A program made the position numbers and the translations under genes. A DNA stretch of 64,000 bases, taken from assembly GCF_949987535.1 (NCBI RefSeq), contig NC_080068.1:77773254-77837253 (forward strand), given 5' to 3'. Of this stretch, positions 36,549-48,914 are shown piece after piece (positions within the stretch are counted from its first letter, which is position 1; each line of letters begins with the position of its first letter). This stretch comes from Balaenoptera acutorostrata. Taxonomy: Eukaryota > Chordata > Mammalia > Artiodactyla > Balaenopteridae. The notes beneath the pieces were generated by a model. It saw only the letters and a program-made list of their open reading frames with translations, ran no database searches and was not told where the DNA came from.

Positions 36549-37982
36549 GGGATACATACTAGTCCACAACAATAGGCTGTGATTTGTTGGTGACTGAGTG
36601 AGCTTGGGGGGTTATTTTAAGGCAGATTCTACTTTTCTGCATGCTTAGCATGTAAGGAAGCATAGTCCCAAACACGAATGTGACTGCTGCAGTGGAAGAA
36701 TTACAAGGGCTGCACCTGGAGAGAGTAGGGACAGCCTGAACACGTCATCATGGTAGCCTAGTTGTCTACAGGGAGCAGGGACCACGCCTGCAACCAGAAT
36801 GGACACTCGTTGTTTGGAGCTGATGGGTGGTTGGGAGGCGATATTCAATGAAGAACCTTCCTCGCAAGCCATACCAATGATATCTCAGTGTACTGTCAAA
36901 TTTTGCACCAGTCATAAAATGCTAACTAATCACAGATCTTGGTGAAATGGAATTTTTCCCCCTAATGTGTTTACATATTTCTGTCACTACAAAGTCATTT
37001 TATCTTCAATGCTTAATTATCTCTACTAATGGGGGAGAATATTAGTGTGGAAAATGCAGAGACACTGATTTACTCCCAGCCTCCTGGTCTGTGTTTGTAA
37101 ATTTTACATTCTCGATTCTAATTATAGCTCTCTTCCTTGCTAACCATATCTCTATAAACAAGTTGCTTAGCCTCGTGTTCCTTACCTATAAATGGATGGG
37201 ATTAGCCAAGTTAGATCACTGGTTTGCAAATTTAGTGTGCAAAAGACTCAACGTGTTAAAGTGCGAGTTCTCTGGGCCCCTCCCCACAGAGATTCCAATT
37301 CAGTCGGGTCTTAGATGGGGTCCAGGAATCTCCATTGTTGGCAGGTATCCCTAAGTGAATCTGACACTGGTGGTCCTCCCATCCCACTTCAGTAACCTGA
37401 GATTTTTCCTGAAAAGAGACTGGAAGCTGAAATAGACTTGAGAAAAAAACCCGAGTTGGAGAAATATTAGGTTTTGGATACTTCTTACTGCCTTTTTTTG
37501 GTCCTTATCCCTAAAGCTACACGATTTAAATTTTGTTTTGTACCCATATGCATTTATCAGGCTATGAGACCGTAAGCACTGTCTACTAGATTGCACAAAA
37601 TGGAGAAGGGATCTAACTTTAGGACTATAATTTCTAGTGTTTTTGATATTGTACCAAACCTTCCCCTCTATGGTATTATATATCTTCGAGCTGAATGATC
37701 ATACCTTTATTGGACACTTACTGGCTCTGCTGTATCCCTTCGTGGACCATATGTGGACGTCCTTTCTTTTATCTCATGCCCACAGTGGAATGGCTACTGC
37801 TCTCTCAGGCCAGGGTTAGAGAAGTGTAAATGGGTCCAAAATGGATGCAAAAGAAAAAAATCATGAGGAAGGCAGAGAGTGCTCTCCAGGAAATTATGGA
37901 CTGGAGAAGACTGAAAAAGGTCCAGCTGGTGGTAAAATGGAGAAACAACCCTTGATTTTGTTTCCAAAAGTCTAGGTGTCCT

Positions 37983-38720
37983 ATATTAGTTTTCTCTTGC
38001 TGAGTCACAAATGCTCACAAACATCTGTATTTCCTGTGGGTCTGGATTATGAGTGGGTTATCTGGGTCTTCTGATTAGAGCCTCGCAGGCTGAAGTCAAG
38101 TTGTCAGCCAGTGCTGCAGTCTCACCTGAGGCTTGGGGTCCTCTTCCAAGCTCACTTGTTGTTGGCAGAGTTCATTTCCTTGTAGCTGTATGACTGACGT
38201 CCTTGTTTTCTTGCTAGCTCTCAGCCAAGACCACCCTCAGCTCTAGAGGCTGTCCTTGGGTCCTTGCCATGTGGTTCCTTCCTATTACGCATGGCAGCTT
38301 GCTTTCTTCAAGGCCAGTCTGCTGCTGCTTGTCACCTTTAAGGGCTCACCTGATTAGGTAAGGCCCATCCAGGATAAATCTCCCTTTCAGTTAGCTCAAA
38401 GTTAACTGATTAGGGATCCTTTTTTTTGTGGGCGGCACCGTGCGGTATGTAGGATCTTAGTTCCCCGACCAGGGATCAAACCCGTACTCCCTGCATTGGA
38501 AGCACGGAGTCTTAACCACTGAACCACCAGGGAAGTCCCTGATTAGGGATCTTAATTAAATCTAAAGAATCCTTCACTTTACAATGTAACATAATCACAG
38601 GAGTGATAACCCATCATATTCCTAGGTCTTGCCCATTCTCAGGGGAGGGAACTGTTCAGAGCATGTTATCAGGAGGCAGGAATCTTGGAACCATCTTAGA
38701 AATCTGCCTACCAAATATAC
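37983..38720 (-). repeat. Old LTR-type or related dispersed repeat, split by a SINE
   Basis: It starts with ATTAGTTTTCTCTTGCTGAG and contains TCTGGATTATGAGTGGGTTA, CAATGTAACATAATCACAGG and GAAATCTGCCTACCA. It is a widespread mammalian repeat whose family I cannot name with certainty. Confidence 0.5.
38419..38538 (-). mobile_element. Short CHR-type SINE
   Basis: Inverted, about 120 bp, with exact 13-bp TSD CTGATTAGGGATC at 38406-38418 and 38539-38551. It sits inside the older repeat at 37983-38720. Confidence 0.93.
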
Positions 38721-40633
38721 AAAGATTGTTAATTATATGTTGGGCACCAAATCTTGACTGTTAATTGGCTAGAAACTCTATAAAAGTATTAATTTCTAGG
38801 AGTCTAGAATTAGGTGTATAGATTCTAATCTGCAACTTTTTGGAGAAACGTTGTTAAGCAGAATAAAATATCTACCCTTTCCTTTCAGAATTTAAAATCA
38901 AAGTGTTAGAAAACCCCAGAGCTCACTCATCCAGTTACCTGCACTCCTTATACAGATTAGAAAACGGTCTCAGTGGAAGCAACTTCCCAAGGTCATGGAG
39001 TAGAGGAAGGCTGGGGGTCTGCTGGCCCTTTCCATCATTTCTTTTCCTATGTGTCTCTAAATTTTTCTCAAAGATAAGCTTATTAATCAGGAGCTCATTG
39101 ACTTTAATGAACAGTTTTCCTTGTTTGCCATTATTGTCTTGAATTGGAACATTTTTCTTCTAATGTGTTTATGAATTAGTTACTAAATGAAATAGAATCT
39201 TGGATAAAATGAGCGTTTGGCTGTTTGTTTGTATTTGTGTAATCTTCATAATTTTCATGATGACTCATACAGTCAAGGAGTTAGAGAGCTGAGGGTGGGG
39301 AGAGGAACCAGAGAAAGCTTTTATGATTCAACTGCCTCACCAAAAAAACCCTTTTATTGTGATGGACAGCTGGATTGATATTCATTAAGTAATTTTCCAT
39401 GCTTTTCTCCCCCCATATTTGGTGATACTTGCTAGTTCTAAAAAAAATACTTATTTAAGTATAAAGCTGATTGAATATTTTCTCCATGTCTTCTTCCATA
39501 GTAGAATCTTACCACTGACAAGGCAGTGTTTCTCTATAGCAGTTTGTATTCAGGCTTCCTCTCCAGACTGCCCACTGCTAAATGACCTCGCAGGTGGGTA
39601 AACTCATCCTTAACTTGAAGAGTGACTGTTACCAAATAAGAAGCTAGTTTTTGTCCCAGCATGGAGATGGTGGATGTGTCAAGTAGGAGCAGAATGCCCT
39701 TCGCTCATCTGCATGGCTTAGCCCAGCCTCAGAGCTGCCTGATTTGGGGGTGAAGCAGTGGACTAATTGCCAGTTTTGGTCTGAGCACACATCTTTGGCA
39801 GTTGTCAAGGCATACTGGTGGGCAAAATACCCCAAATCGAGAAAACAGTGCAACCATAGGCTATTTCTGAGTCCCATCCCTTGCATCTTCATATGTATCA
39901 GCTCTTGGTTATGGGCACAAACAGGGACATCTCTTATCTTCATGTGAGAATGGCTGAACCGTTTTGTCACTGCTTCTGCCATGAAGCCTCTTATCATCGG
40001 CCACATCACTGTAACACACCCTCCTGCGCCCTGGAGCACGTGGTTTGTGTTTTACACTCTGACATGAAACTCATTTGTACGTTAGTTTTGAGATTTGTTA
40101 AATCTCCATTGGAAAGAAGGTTCCTTGAGGTCAGGGACAACGTCTCCAGTGTCTTCCTGGAGCTCATCTTTCTATCTGTCACAGACTGTAGTAATTCCTA
40201 GTCTGTGGGCCTCAGACCTCTGGGAACAAGGAGATATTTCAGGGTCTGCGTTTCTGTTTGTACCCAGAGTATATTTATATGTGTGTGACTCTTTCAAATG
40301 TATTTAGATGCTCTTGAGATGAATAAAGCATAAGTTTCTTTAAAAGTACACTGACTTCATTGTAATTGAGGTCTTTACCTAATCAGTACTTACTAAGAAT
40401 GTAATAAAAGACGCCCTCATGCTTGCATGTTGAGAGCCACTGCCCTTTCAGCATCTAGCAGGGTGCTTTGCATTTTGAGATATTTGGGATATTTCCCTAT
40501 TGCAAGTCTTCCAGCATGTTTCTTCTGTGAGGTATGTAAAGAAAACTGACAAGGCTAGGGCTTCTCGTTTGTAGCACTAATAAATTTTTCAGTTCTTTAG
40601 TTCTTTGAATGAAGAATATCTGATTAATATTCA

Positions 40634-40735
40634 CCTCCACCCCTAGACTGGAAGCTCATGATCCCCAGGCTGAGTCTATCCATGACCCCACTGCCTAACA
40701 GAATGACCCTCACATGGTAGCTTCAATACGTATGT
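40634..40735 (+). repeat. L2 3' fragment
   Basis: CCCTAGACTGGAAGCTCATG followed by CACTGCCTAACAGAATG fits the common L2 tail. Short. Confidence 0.5.
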
Positions 40736-40889
40736 TAGTGGTCAAAGGCTTTGTGACCACAACTGGTAAGTGGTTTTAGGACCACTCTTTAATATGTAGA
40801 CACTTTTCTGCTTTTTAGAAGTTGGGAATTCCTATAGTAAGTAATGTGATCCCCAAAGGTCTGCAGTCTCTGAATCAAAGGATTTAGAG

Positions 40890-40943
40890 GAATACCTTAG
40901 CTAATTTTAATGTTAAAATGTCTGCCACCTGGTGTCAGATTAA
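40890..40943 (+). repeat. Copy A of a 43-bp duplicated segment
   Basis: CTAATTTTAATG ... TCTGCCACCTGGTGTCAGAT recurs at 47312-47353 with 3 differences, and similarity extends a little upstream (AATACCTTAG / AATACATTTA). Neither copy matches a repeat I can name. Confidence 0.75.
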
Positions 40944-41965
40944 GAATTAGCATCTTGGTTAATTCTCATACCTAGTGAGTCCCATTAATGTTACTGTTTA
41001 GTTGTTACAGTAAATTATACAGTTCACATAAAATTAAAACAAGCACCATTCTGAAATTGCTTTTAACTTGCTACTATGAAGCTGGAATTTTTGGATTTGT
41101 TGGATTTTTCCAGATCTAAAAAATAATTTGGAATTAAAATCTAAGTTTAGTAAATTTTCTATATACTGTTGACTCTAGCACTGAATTTTATAGAGAGAAA
41201 TAATAACTTTTATATGAAGCAAAAATAGCCTTAAACATTATTAATATTTCATGAGTTTGCATAAACCTTATTATTGCTGATAGTTTTCCTAATAATTTTG
41301 TTCAGAAGAAGGCATAAAGATTCATTAAAAAACAAAAACCTTTGAGTGACTTAAATTTACTGGTTTGAATTAAATGAGAAAGCAGGTGTTTATTAGATTC
41401 CCTAGAATAAGTAAAGAATATGTCTGTTTTGTAAAGAATGAGGTTTATATAGCGGAAAGTAGGGTTTCTTTCTTTTCTTTCTGCATTCAAATCCCTTACT
41501 TACCTGAAAGTTGTTTCTATGCGCTGTATAAGCGACCTTACGGTATAATGTCCTCCCTTCTAGGCCAACCATAAGATTATATGACATAGAGTGAATGGTG
41601 CCTGGAGTAGTCAGGAGTCATAAATGTTACAAGATGAATACATTTATTACCAACGTGTAGCATATACCAAATATTGTACAAGATGCTAAAGATCCACCAT
41701 TATATCCTTCTCCATTTATAGCCGCAAGGAGCTGAAATTCTATTGCAGGAGTCAGACAGTAATTAAACCATGTAATTAGACAAAATTAGTTGTGATTACT
41801 GCTCATTGTAGAAAACCACCCTGGTGGAGAGGCGTAGGGGCAGAACTAGATCAATGATGAGAAGCTGAAACAAGGGCAAAAACCTATTAAGAAGCCAAAT
41901 ATAGAGGCCCCATTGTCCCTATACTGAACCACTTTCATTTCACTTATTAAGAGCCTCCAGGCCCT

Positions 41966-42279
41966 GGCCTCCCTGGTGGCGCAGTGGTTAAGAATCCGCC
42001 TGCCAAAGCAGAGCACACGGGTTCGAGCCCTGGTCTGGGAAGATCACATATGCCGCAGAGCAGCTAAGCCCGTGTGCCACAACTACTGAGCCTGTGTTCT
42101 AGAGCCTGCGAGCTAGAACTACTAAAGCCCGCGCACCTAGAGCCTGTGCTCCTCAACAAGAGAAGCCACTGCAATGAGAAGCCCGCTCGCCACAACTAGA
42201 GAAAGCCCGCATGCAGCGGGGAAGACCCAACACAGCCAAGAATAAATAAAATAAATAAACAAATAAATTTAAAAAAAAA
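41966..42279 (+). mobile_element. CHR-type SINE, long form
   Basis: Head CCTCCCTGGTGGCGCAGTGG, B box GGTTCGAGCCC, AAATAA tail. TSD GAGCCTCCAGGCCCT is at 41951-41965 and 42280-42294. Confidence 0.95.
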
Positions 42280-42710
42280 GAGCCTCCAGGCCCTTGCTCC
42301 AAGCCTATTTACTCTGATTTAGACATGTTTCTAATATGGCTTTATAGAAGACAGGGGATTAGATTTAATGGGTTAGAAGGGAGCTGGGTGGTGGAAGGAA
42401 GGATCAGGAGAAAAAAGAAGCTGATAGAGCCAAGCCTTCCAATATTAGCAAGGTGATAGCTCAGCACTGGGGCAGGGTTGGAGGGGGCAGGAACCCAGAA
42501 CAAATCTTAAGTGCTCAGAGAGCATGTTGGATAGCAGGGGTAGAGGTAAAGAGTTTAGTGTCTCTCATTGTAGCAGGTGACAATTGGCGTAATGGTCTTG
42601 AGTCACCAAAATAAGATACATGTATGCTTGAGCATTTGAAGAAAGCAGAGAAATGTGCAATGAGCACGATGCCCTCAGCATTTGTGTTTGGGGTTGTTTT
42701 GCCTTCACTG

Positions 42711-42835
42711 GAATGTGAGTTCCTTGAAGGCAGTGACCATAGCTCATTCACATCTGTCTCTTCAGAATTTATCTCAGAGTCCAGCCCAAAGCAGTGAGTT
42801 AGTTGTTCAGTAGATGTTCCCTGAATGTGTTAAAG
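42711..42835 (+). repeat. L2 3' fragment
   Basis: CTTGAAGGCAGTGACCATAG and AGTAGATGTTCCCTGAATG match the typical L2 tail. Confidence 0.6.
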
Positions 42836-42989
42836 AGGGTTACTTCTCTAGACAGATCTTCATGGAGGTGTTAGAATTAGATGTGCCTAAAACTAGATGT
42901 ACAGGCAAATGTAAGCTCAGCATCCCTCCTTACAGTTCTGTAATGGAGAGGAAGTAGTTAGGCAGCTTTTAGATTCTATTAACATGCTG

Positions 42990-43296
42990 GTTTTGTTTTT
43001 TTTTGTTGTTTATTTATTTATTTATTTATTTTTGGCTGTGTTGGGTCTTCGTTTCTGTGCGAGGGCTTTCTCTAGTTGCGGCGAGTGGGGTCCACTCTTC
43101 ATCGCGGTGCGCGGGCCTCTCACTATCGCGGCCTCTCCTGTTGCGGAGCACAGGCTCCAGACGCGCAGGCTCAGTAGCTGTGGCTCACGGGCCTAGTTGC
43201 TCCGCGGCATGTGGGATCTTCCCAGACCAGGGCTCGAACCCGTGTCCCCTGCATTGGCAGGCAGACTCTCAACCACTGCGCCACCAGGGAGGCCCC
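42990..43296 (-). mobile_element. CHR-type SINE, long form
   Basis: Inverted; (TTTA)n start and head at the right. TSD TAACATGCTG at 42980-42989 and 43297-43306. Confidence 0.93.
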
Positions 43297-43516
43297 TAAC
43301 ATGCTGTTTTTAACTATAATAAAACCACAAATTTTTTGTTTTAAATAGCTGTATTTGCCATTCATTTATCAATTTACTGTTTTGTTGGGTCTGTTAAAGC
43401 ACACATTTATTGCACCTTCTGTGGGCATGGCCCTGGGCTAGATCCTGTGGGCCAGATTGGTGAGGATTTCTTCGTGCCCTCAAACAATTCTGGGTGTAGA
43501 AGGTATCGCTAATACA

Positions 43517-43957
43517 TTAGCTATTGTTATGGGTTGAATTGTGTCCTCCAAAGAGATACACTGAAGTCCTAACACTGTACATTTGAGTGTGATTTTATTT
43601 GGGAATAGGGTCATTGCAGATGTCATCAAATCTGCCCTTATAGGAAGAGGGAAATTTGGACACAGACACACAGGGAGAATACCATGCGGAGACAGAGACA
43701 CACAGACACAGAAAGAAGGCGGCCATGTGAAGATGGAGGCAGAGATTGGAGTGATGCTGCCACAAACCAAGGGACGTCTGGGGCTGGTAGAAGCTGGATG
43801 AGGCAGAGGAAGATTCTCGCATAGAGGCTTGGGAACATGGCTTCCTCAACACATTGATTTTGAATTTCAAGGCTCCAGGGCTGTGAAGTTTCTGTTGCCA
43901 TAAGCCACCTGGTTTGTGGTACTTTGTTACGGCAGCCTGAGGAAAGGAATACAACCA
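43517..43957 (+). repeat. MLT1-like MaLR LTR
   Basis: The phrase order is TGTTATGGGTTGAATTGTGT, GATTTTATTTGGGAATAGGG, GGGAAATTTGGACACAGACA, AAGATGGAGGCAGAGATTGG and GGTTTGTGGTACTTTGTTAC, ending near CCTGAGGAAAGGAATACA. It is the sense-orientation relative of 36173-36548. Confidence 0.8.
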
Positions 43958-44204
43958 TTATACATTTCTGTATGAATCAGGGTTCTAGGGGGAAACAGGT
44001 GATCACTCCAGTGAGGTAGCCGAGGAGAGTTTAAAGGAGGCACTGTTTACAGATGGTTGGGCAAGATTAAGAAGAATTTCCAAGGGGTGGGGAAGCCTTC
44101 TGGGGTTGGTAGCCAGGTTCTCATCAGCAAGTCCAGGTCTAAAAGGCCAAGTGGAGGGAAGGTTCTTGGAATCCAGGCAGAACCAGATTTGCAGCTGCGA
44201 GTGT

Positions 44205-45056
44205 AGGAGAGCGGTGGCCTTGAAACTGCACAACTCAGATGGGACTTGAACCCACAGGCCAGGACTCGAACCCAATCAAAACCCAGATTGGGACTTGAAC
44301 GCACCGTCTTTTAATTGAGATTACACACCTATTCTCAGGACTTAATGAAGCTCAGGTTCGTTATGTCTCATTGCAGAAAGAATTTAGTGAAAGACAGTGT
44401 GATAGGTAAGAAGTGGATTTATTTAAAGAGGTACACATTCCGTAGACAGAATGTGGTCTGTCTCAAAAGGCAAGAGTGGCCCCAGGGCATGGGGTCCTCT
44501 CGGAAAGTGAGAGTGGCCATGGGAGAAAAACACTCCACAGACAAGAGTGTGGGCCATCTCAGAAGGCGAGAGGCCCTGCAATGTGGGGTCGTTAGTTTTT
44601 ATGGACTGGGTAATTTTTTTTTTTTTTTTTTTTTTTCTGTTTTTTGGTCGTGCCGTGCAGCATGTGAGATCTTAGTTCCCCGACCAGGGATCAAACCCGT
44701 GCATTGGGAGTGCAGAGTCTTAACCACTGGGCCACCAGGGAAATCCCATGGGCTGGGTAATTTCACTGGCTAACGAGTGGGAGGATTATTCCAACTATCT
44801 TGGGGAAGGGGCGGAGATTTCCAGGAATTGGGCGACCACCAGCTTTTTGACCTTTATGGTCGGCCTCGGAACTGTCATGGTGCCTGTGGGTGTGTCATTT
44901 AGCATGCTAATGTATTACAATGAGCGTATACTGAGGCTCAAGGTCTACTGAAGTCGAATCTTCTGCCATCTTGGACCTAGTTGGTTCTAACCAGTCTTTG
45001 TCATATCCTCAACAGCTATGTCATTCTTTTAAAGGTTGTGCCCTGCCCCCTTCCCT
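44205..45056 (-). mobile_element. Solo-like LTR of an ERV class I-type element, split by a SINE
   Basis: Read on the minus strand it has the layout of a retroviral LTR. A TATA-like ATAAAAAC is at 44596-44602, with CCAAT-poor U3 upstream. A poly(A) signal AATAAA is at 44418-44423. A U5 follows, with three short GTTCAAGTCC-type repeats at 44242-44301. No gag, pol or env reading was seen next to it. The outer boundaries are approximate and no TSD was found. The family name is not known to me. Confidence 0.65.
44617..44747 (-). mobile_element. Short CHR-type SINE inside an LTR
   Basis: Inverted with a 20-base T run. TSD ATGGACTGGGTAATTT / ATGGGCTGGGTAATTT (one mismatch) at 44601-44616 and 44748-44763. 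It is inserted about 15 bp upstream of the LTR TATA-like box in LTR orientation. Confidence 0.93.
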
Positions 45057-45639
45057 CCTTTTTCAGCCTGACTGTGCTCTTGCAGAGAGGGAGCTGGGGA
45101 ATTTGTACTCAGACCTCTTTCTCCTCCAGCACTCCTATCGCTGCTGAGCCTCTCATTGGCCAAATCTGCCAAGGATTTAGCTCCAGGGCAGGGTGGAAAG
45201 GGTGGTTAGTATTTCTAGGGGGAACTGGAGAATATCTCACACATTTGGGGTAAGGGGTGTATGTCATTCAAAGGTATCTGTTCTCTATGAGTAGGAAAGA
45301 ATCTAATGTCTAAGGTAGTACTATGCATACCACTGGTTCTCAACAAATACTGTGATTGCTGATATAGGCTACCCAGAAATGTTTATTTTAGAGTACCAGA
45401 TTTAAGGCAGTGGAATTCATTCAGCAAATTCTTATTAAGTGCCTACTGTAGTGCTGGATACTAGATAGCCCTGGGGATAAGCACTGAGTGAACTAGACTC
45501 TGTCCTTACCCTTAAAAGAACTTAGTCTAGTAGGCACCAACTATATTAACAAGGGTTAAAACTCCCATAACACTACTTTTCTCATAATACTCAGTGTAAT
45601 ATGAAATTAAAAACTAGATGCCACTCTTTCCCTGTGGAC

Positions 45640-45765
45640 TGCAAACTTCATGAGGCCAATGGTGGATGTTTACTGCTAGGTCCCAACACCTAGCCCACAG
45701 CCTCGCTCCTGGCAGGTGTTCACTGAATGAATTGATGAATGAATGAATGAGTGAGTGAATGACAG
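45640..45765 (+). repeat. L2 3' tail with (GAAT)n
   Basis: ACTGCAAACTTCATGAGGCC and GGCAGGTGTTCACTGAATGA are followed by GAATGAATGA units, the common L2 end. Confidence 0.7.
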
Positions 45766-45779
45766 AGCTCCTTGTATTT

Positions 45780-46205
45780 GCCAGAGAGGAAAAACCTTTT
45801 CTCTATCTTCTTAGATTCAGTGTTTGGGGCCTGCAAATTAAACTGACATAAGACAGATTAGCAGGAGAAAAAAAGATTTAATTACATGCTTACTTATGAG
45901 AGTTCACAAAGAAATGTGACTCAAAGAGGCTGTTAGACTTTGGGGCTTAATATACAGTCTTAATAGAGGATGGGGAGGGACAGAGGGTACTTCTGGGAGA
46001 ACAAATGACTTTAGAAGAGGGGAGAAAGGAAACTCTGGAAAAACAAATGATTTTTGAAAGATTGGGCTCTTAGGAGAATAGGAGATATAACAGTTTGATG
46101 ACAGTCTGTTTGGGCGTAGAATTCTCATCTCCCAGAGGGATTAGAGTTGCTCCCGGGGAAGGAACTTACGACTACTGAGTTCTCTTGGGAGGCTCTGCTT
46201 TTAGG
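45780..46205 (-). mobile_element. Probable LTR relic (endogenous retrovirus class uncertain)
   Basis: The minus strand reads CATGTAATTAAATC (variant poly(A) signal ATTAAA), then CTCCTGCTAATCTGTCTTAT and CAGTTTAATTTGCAGGCCCC, an end pattern shared by several mammalian LTR families. Boundaries are rough and no internal genes are seen. Confidence 0.45.
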
Positions 46206-46686
46206 CAGATAAGGGATTTCAAGAACTCAAATGCCTTCAGCTCAAAATTATTTCTGTGCCACTGTGGCTTATTCTATACCCTTTCTCTTCACTTTTGAGA
46301 AGTTTTTGAAAATTACTGGGTGGCTTAAAATATACAAAATTGGACGAAATAACTGCATTAGGGAATATTTGAAAGGATTATTTGAATGGATCCTTTACAA
46401 AGCAAGCATGCTAAAACAAAACAGTCTACAATTTATTTTATAACTCTAGATTTAGTTTTTGGAAGTTTTATTTTTTGTTGAGAGAGCTTTTGTTCATTTT
46501 TAGATATTGAAACCAAATATCTTTTTGTTTTCTTTGGTCACTGTTCTCATAAACTGATTTACCCATAAAAATATTAACTGAAGTTAAATGAAAACTTGAA
46601 TGTGAATATGAAAAGATTTGTTATGCAGTATATAGCCTTTTCACATCTACATCAATGGTTAAATCTAGACCAAGAATTTGGGGGAA

Positions 46687-47299
46687 TGTTACCTACAAAA
46701 CTGGGTTTGCCTCTTGATGGGTGTTGAGCTAAAAGACACAACCAAGCCAAAAATCAGGAGAAGGAAGGATTTATGACTTGCAGCAAGTAAGGGGAACACC
46801 AGGGACCTTTCCCAAAGCAGTGTCTCCTGGAACAGCAAAACTGGGGACGTTTTTAGCTAAGGGTACATGCACATTCATGAAGGGGCTTGAGCAGAGGAGA
46901 ATTCAGCATAGACTTGGGGCAAAGGTTGACAGAGTCCAGGCTTTACTTGATTGAATTCACGAGGGTCAGAAAAGGTCAATACCATCATTCCATCCTCCAC
47001 CTAGGTAGAGCCCTTACTTCCTGCAGAGTTCAAAGATATGTATCAGATGTTACTTATTTCTCTTGAGGAGGAACTGGGACTGTGGTTTATGCTGAACTAT
47101 TGTTTCTTGGCTGCTTTTCCTTTGTTCCTGCATTTCCTCACTTTCCTTAAGATCATTAATTACTGAAACCTGTTCAAGGGCAAGCATTGTGGCCAGGCTT
47201 AGATCACAAAATGGCTTAGGCCAAAAATGGCTTCTTTTATGTCAAGAAAGCCATTCCTGGTTCTCTTTCTCTGGGGACCCCCTACCCTATCTGCTTACA
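46687..47299 (-). mobile_element. Probable solo LTR (ERV class I-like)
   Basis: On the minus strand it runs from TGTAAGCAGATAGG to AGGTAACA (TG...CA ends), 613 bp. Near the 3' side are a CATAAATCC poly(A)-like site and TTTGGCTTGGTTGTGTCTTT. The rest is typical LTR composition. A clear TSD is not visible, so the limits may be off by a few bases. Confidence 0.55.
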
Positions 47300-47358
47300 C
47301 AAATACATTTACTAATTTTAATGCAAAATATCTGCCACCTGGTGTCAGATTAAAGAAC
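47300..47358 (+). repeat. Copy B of the 43-bp duplicated segment
   Basis: It begins next to the right LTR boundary and matches 40890-40943 over CTAATTTTAATG and TCTGCCACCTGGTGTCAGAT. After GATTAAAGAA the two copies differ. Confidence 0.75.
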
Positions 47359-47807
47359 CGAAAGGTGTCAAAGGGAGCAGTTATGTAATAGACTTTCTTC
47401 CCCTGCTATTGAAACATTTTCTGGTATTAAATTAAGCGTATTAACTCCTTTGGGCCTCCAAAGCACCATTACTAAACAGAAACAAGCACTCCTTTGATGA
47501 CCATATAAGGAAAACATTTCTAGGAAAAATAGTGTAGAATCCTTGAGCAGCTATGTTATCTAATAGCCTCAGGATGAGGAAATTTAAAGAGAATAAAAAG
47601 TGGCCGACTTAACCATTTTCCCACAGAGAATGTCTGGTATTTCTGCATAAAGATGTATAATGTTATCCCTAGGGATTCTCACCCGCATTATTGTGTCCTT
47701 TATTTGAATGAGTAAGTACAGAATCTAGTTATTATAGTTCTCAGTAGTATAAAATGCCTTTTCAACTTAAGAGTAACAGAGGAAATTACTTGTAAAAAAA
47801 ATTAATG

Positions 47808-48470
47808 GGGCTTCCTTGGTGGTGCACCGTTTAAGAATCTGCCTGCCGGGGCTTCCTTGGTGGCGCAGTGGTTAAGAATCCTCCTGCCAATGCAGGGCAC
47901 ACGGGTTCGATCCCTGGTCCGGGAAGATCCCACATGCCATGGAGCAACTAAGCCCGTGCGCCACAACTACTGAGCCTGTGCTCTAGAGCCCGTGAGCCAC
48001 AACTACTGAAGCCCACACGCCTAGAGCCTGTGCTCCACAACAAGAGAAGCCACTGCAATGAGAAGCCCACGCACCACAACAAAGACCCAACGCAGCCAAA
48101 AATAAATAAATAAGATAAATAAATTTATTTAAAAAAAAAAAAAAAAGAATCCGTCTGCCAATGCAGGGGACACGGGTTCGAGCCCTGCTCCGGGAAGATC
48201 CCACATGCTGCGGAGCAGCTAAGCCCGTGCGCCACAACTACTGAGCCTGTGCTCTAGAGCCCGCAAGCCACAGCTACTGAGCCCACATGCCACAACTACT
48301 GAGCCCACGTGCCTGGAGCCCATGCTCTGCAGCAAGAGAAGCCACCTCAATGAGAAGCCTGCACACCGCAACGAAGAGTAGCCCCTGCTCGCCACAACTA
48401 GAGAAAGCCCATGCGCAGCAACGAAGACCCAACGCAGCCAAAAATAAAATAAAATAAAAAATTTTTTTTT
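47808..48470 (+). mobile_element. CHR-type SINE interrupted by a second CHR SINE
   Basis: The first 40 bp (47808-47847) and the remainder (48145-48470) form one SINE. Outer TSD AAATTAATG is at 47799-47807 and 48471-48479. Confidence 0.88.
47848..48144 (+). mobile_element. CHR-type SINE nested in a SINE
   Basis: A complete SINE with A-rich tail inside the host SINE. The host sequence is duplicated around it: AAGAATCTGCCTGCC at 47833-47847 and AAGAATCCGTCTGCC at 48145-48159 (two differences). Confidence 0.88.
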
Positions 48471-48914
48471 AAATTAATGAAGGAAACCAAAGATAAGGCA
48501 GGTTCAGAAAGCCACTGGTCTGTTTCTCAAAATGTTGTTTGAATTTTAGGATTAAAATGTTTCCTTCCTCCTGAGTTTGAGTCTCCTAAGGAAGAATTGT
48601 GCTCCCCTTTGTTAGGTTTCACTGGAGTTTCTCAGTCAATAGAAACATGCCGAGCCATGAGAAGACACTTCATAGCCTTGATGTAGGAATTATTAACAGA
48701 AACGCTGGTTTGAAAGTTCACCCTTGTGAGGAACTAGTGAGGTATGGAACCATAGAGAACTCTTGGAGGACAGAGGGGCAAATGTATACTTACTGTCTTT
48801 GAGAGAGGAAGCTCTCCAATGTTTGACAGTGACAAACCTCTATTTGTGCTGGACTTAAGGTGATGGTTTGCTAGGGACTGGGAGGTTTCCTAGGATTCAG
48901 GACTTTCAGTGCTA

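Noticed and set aside
44205..47300. Complete endogenous retrovirus between LTR relics
   Set aside because: The LTR-like segments differ from one another, and no gag, pol or env motif is seen between them. They look like separate solo relics.
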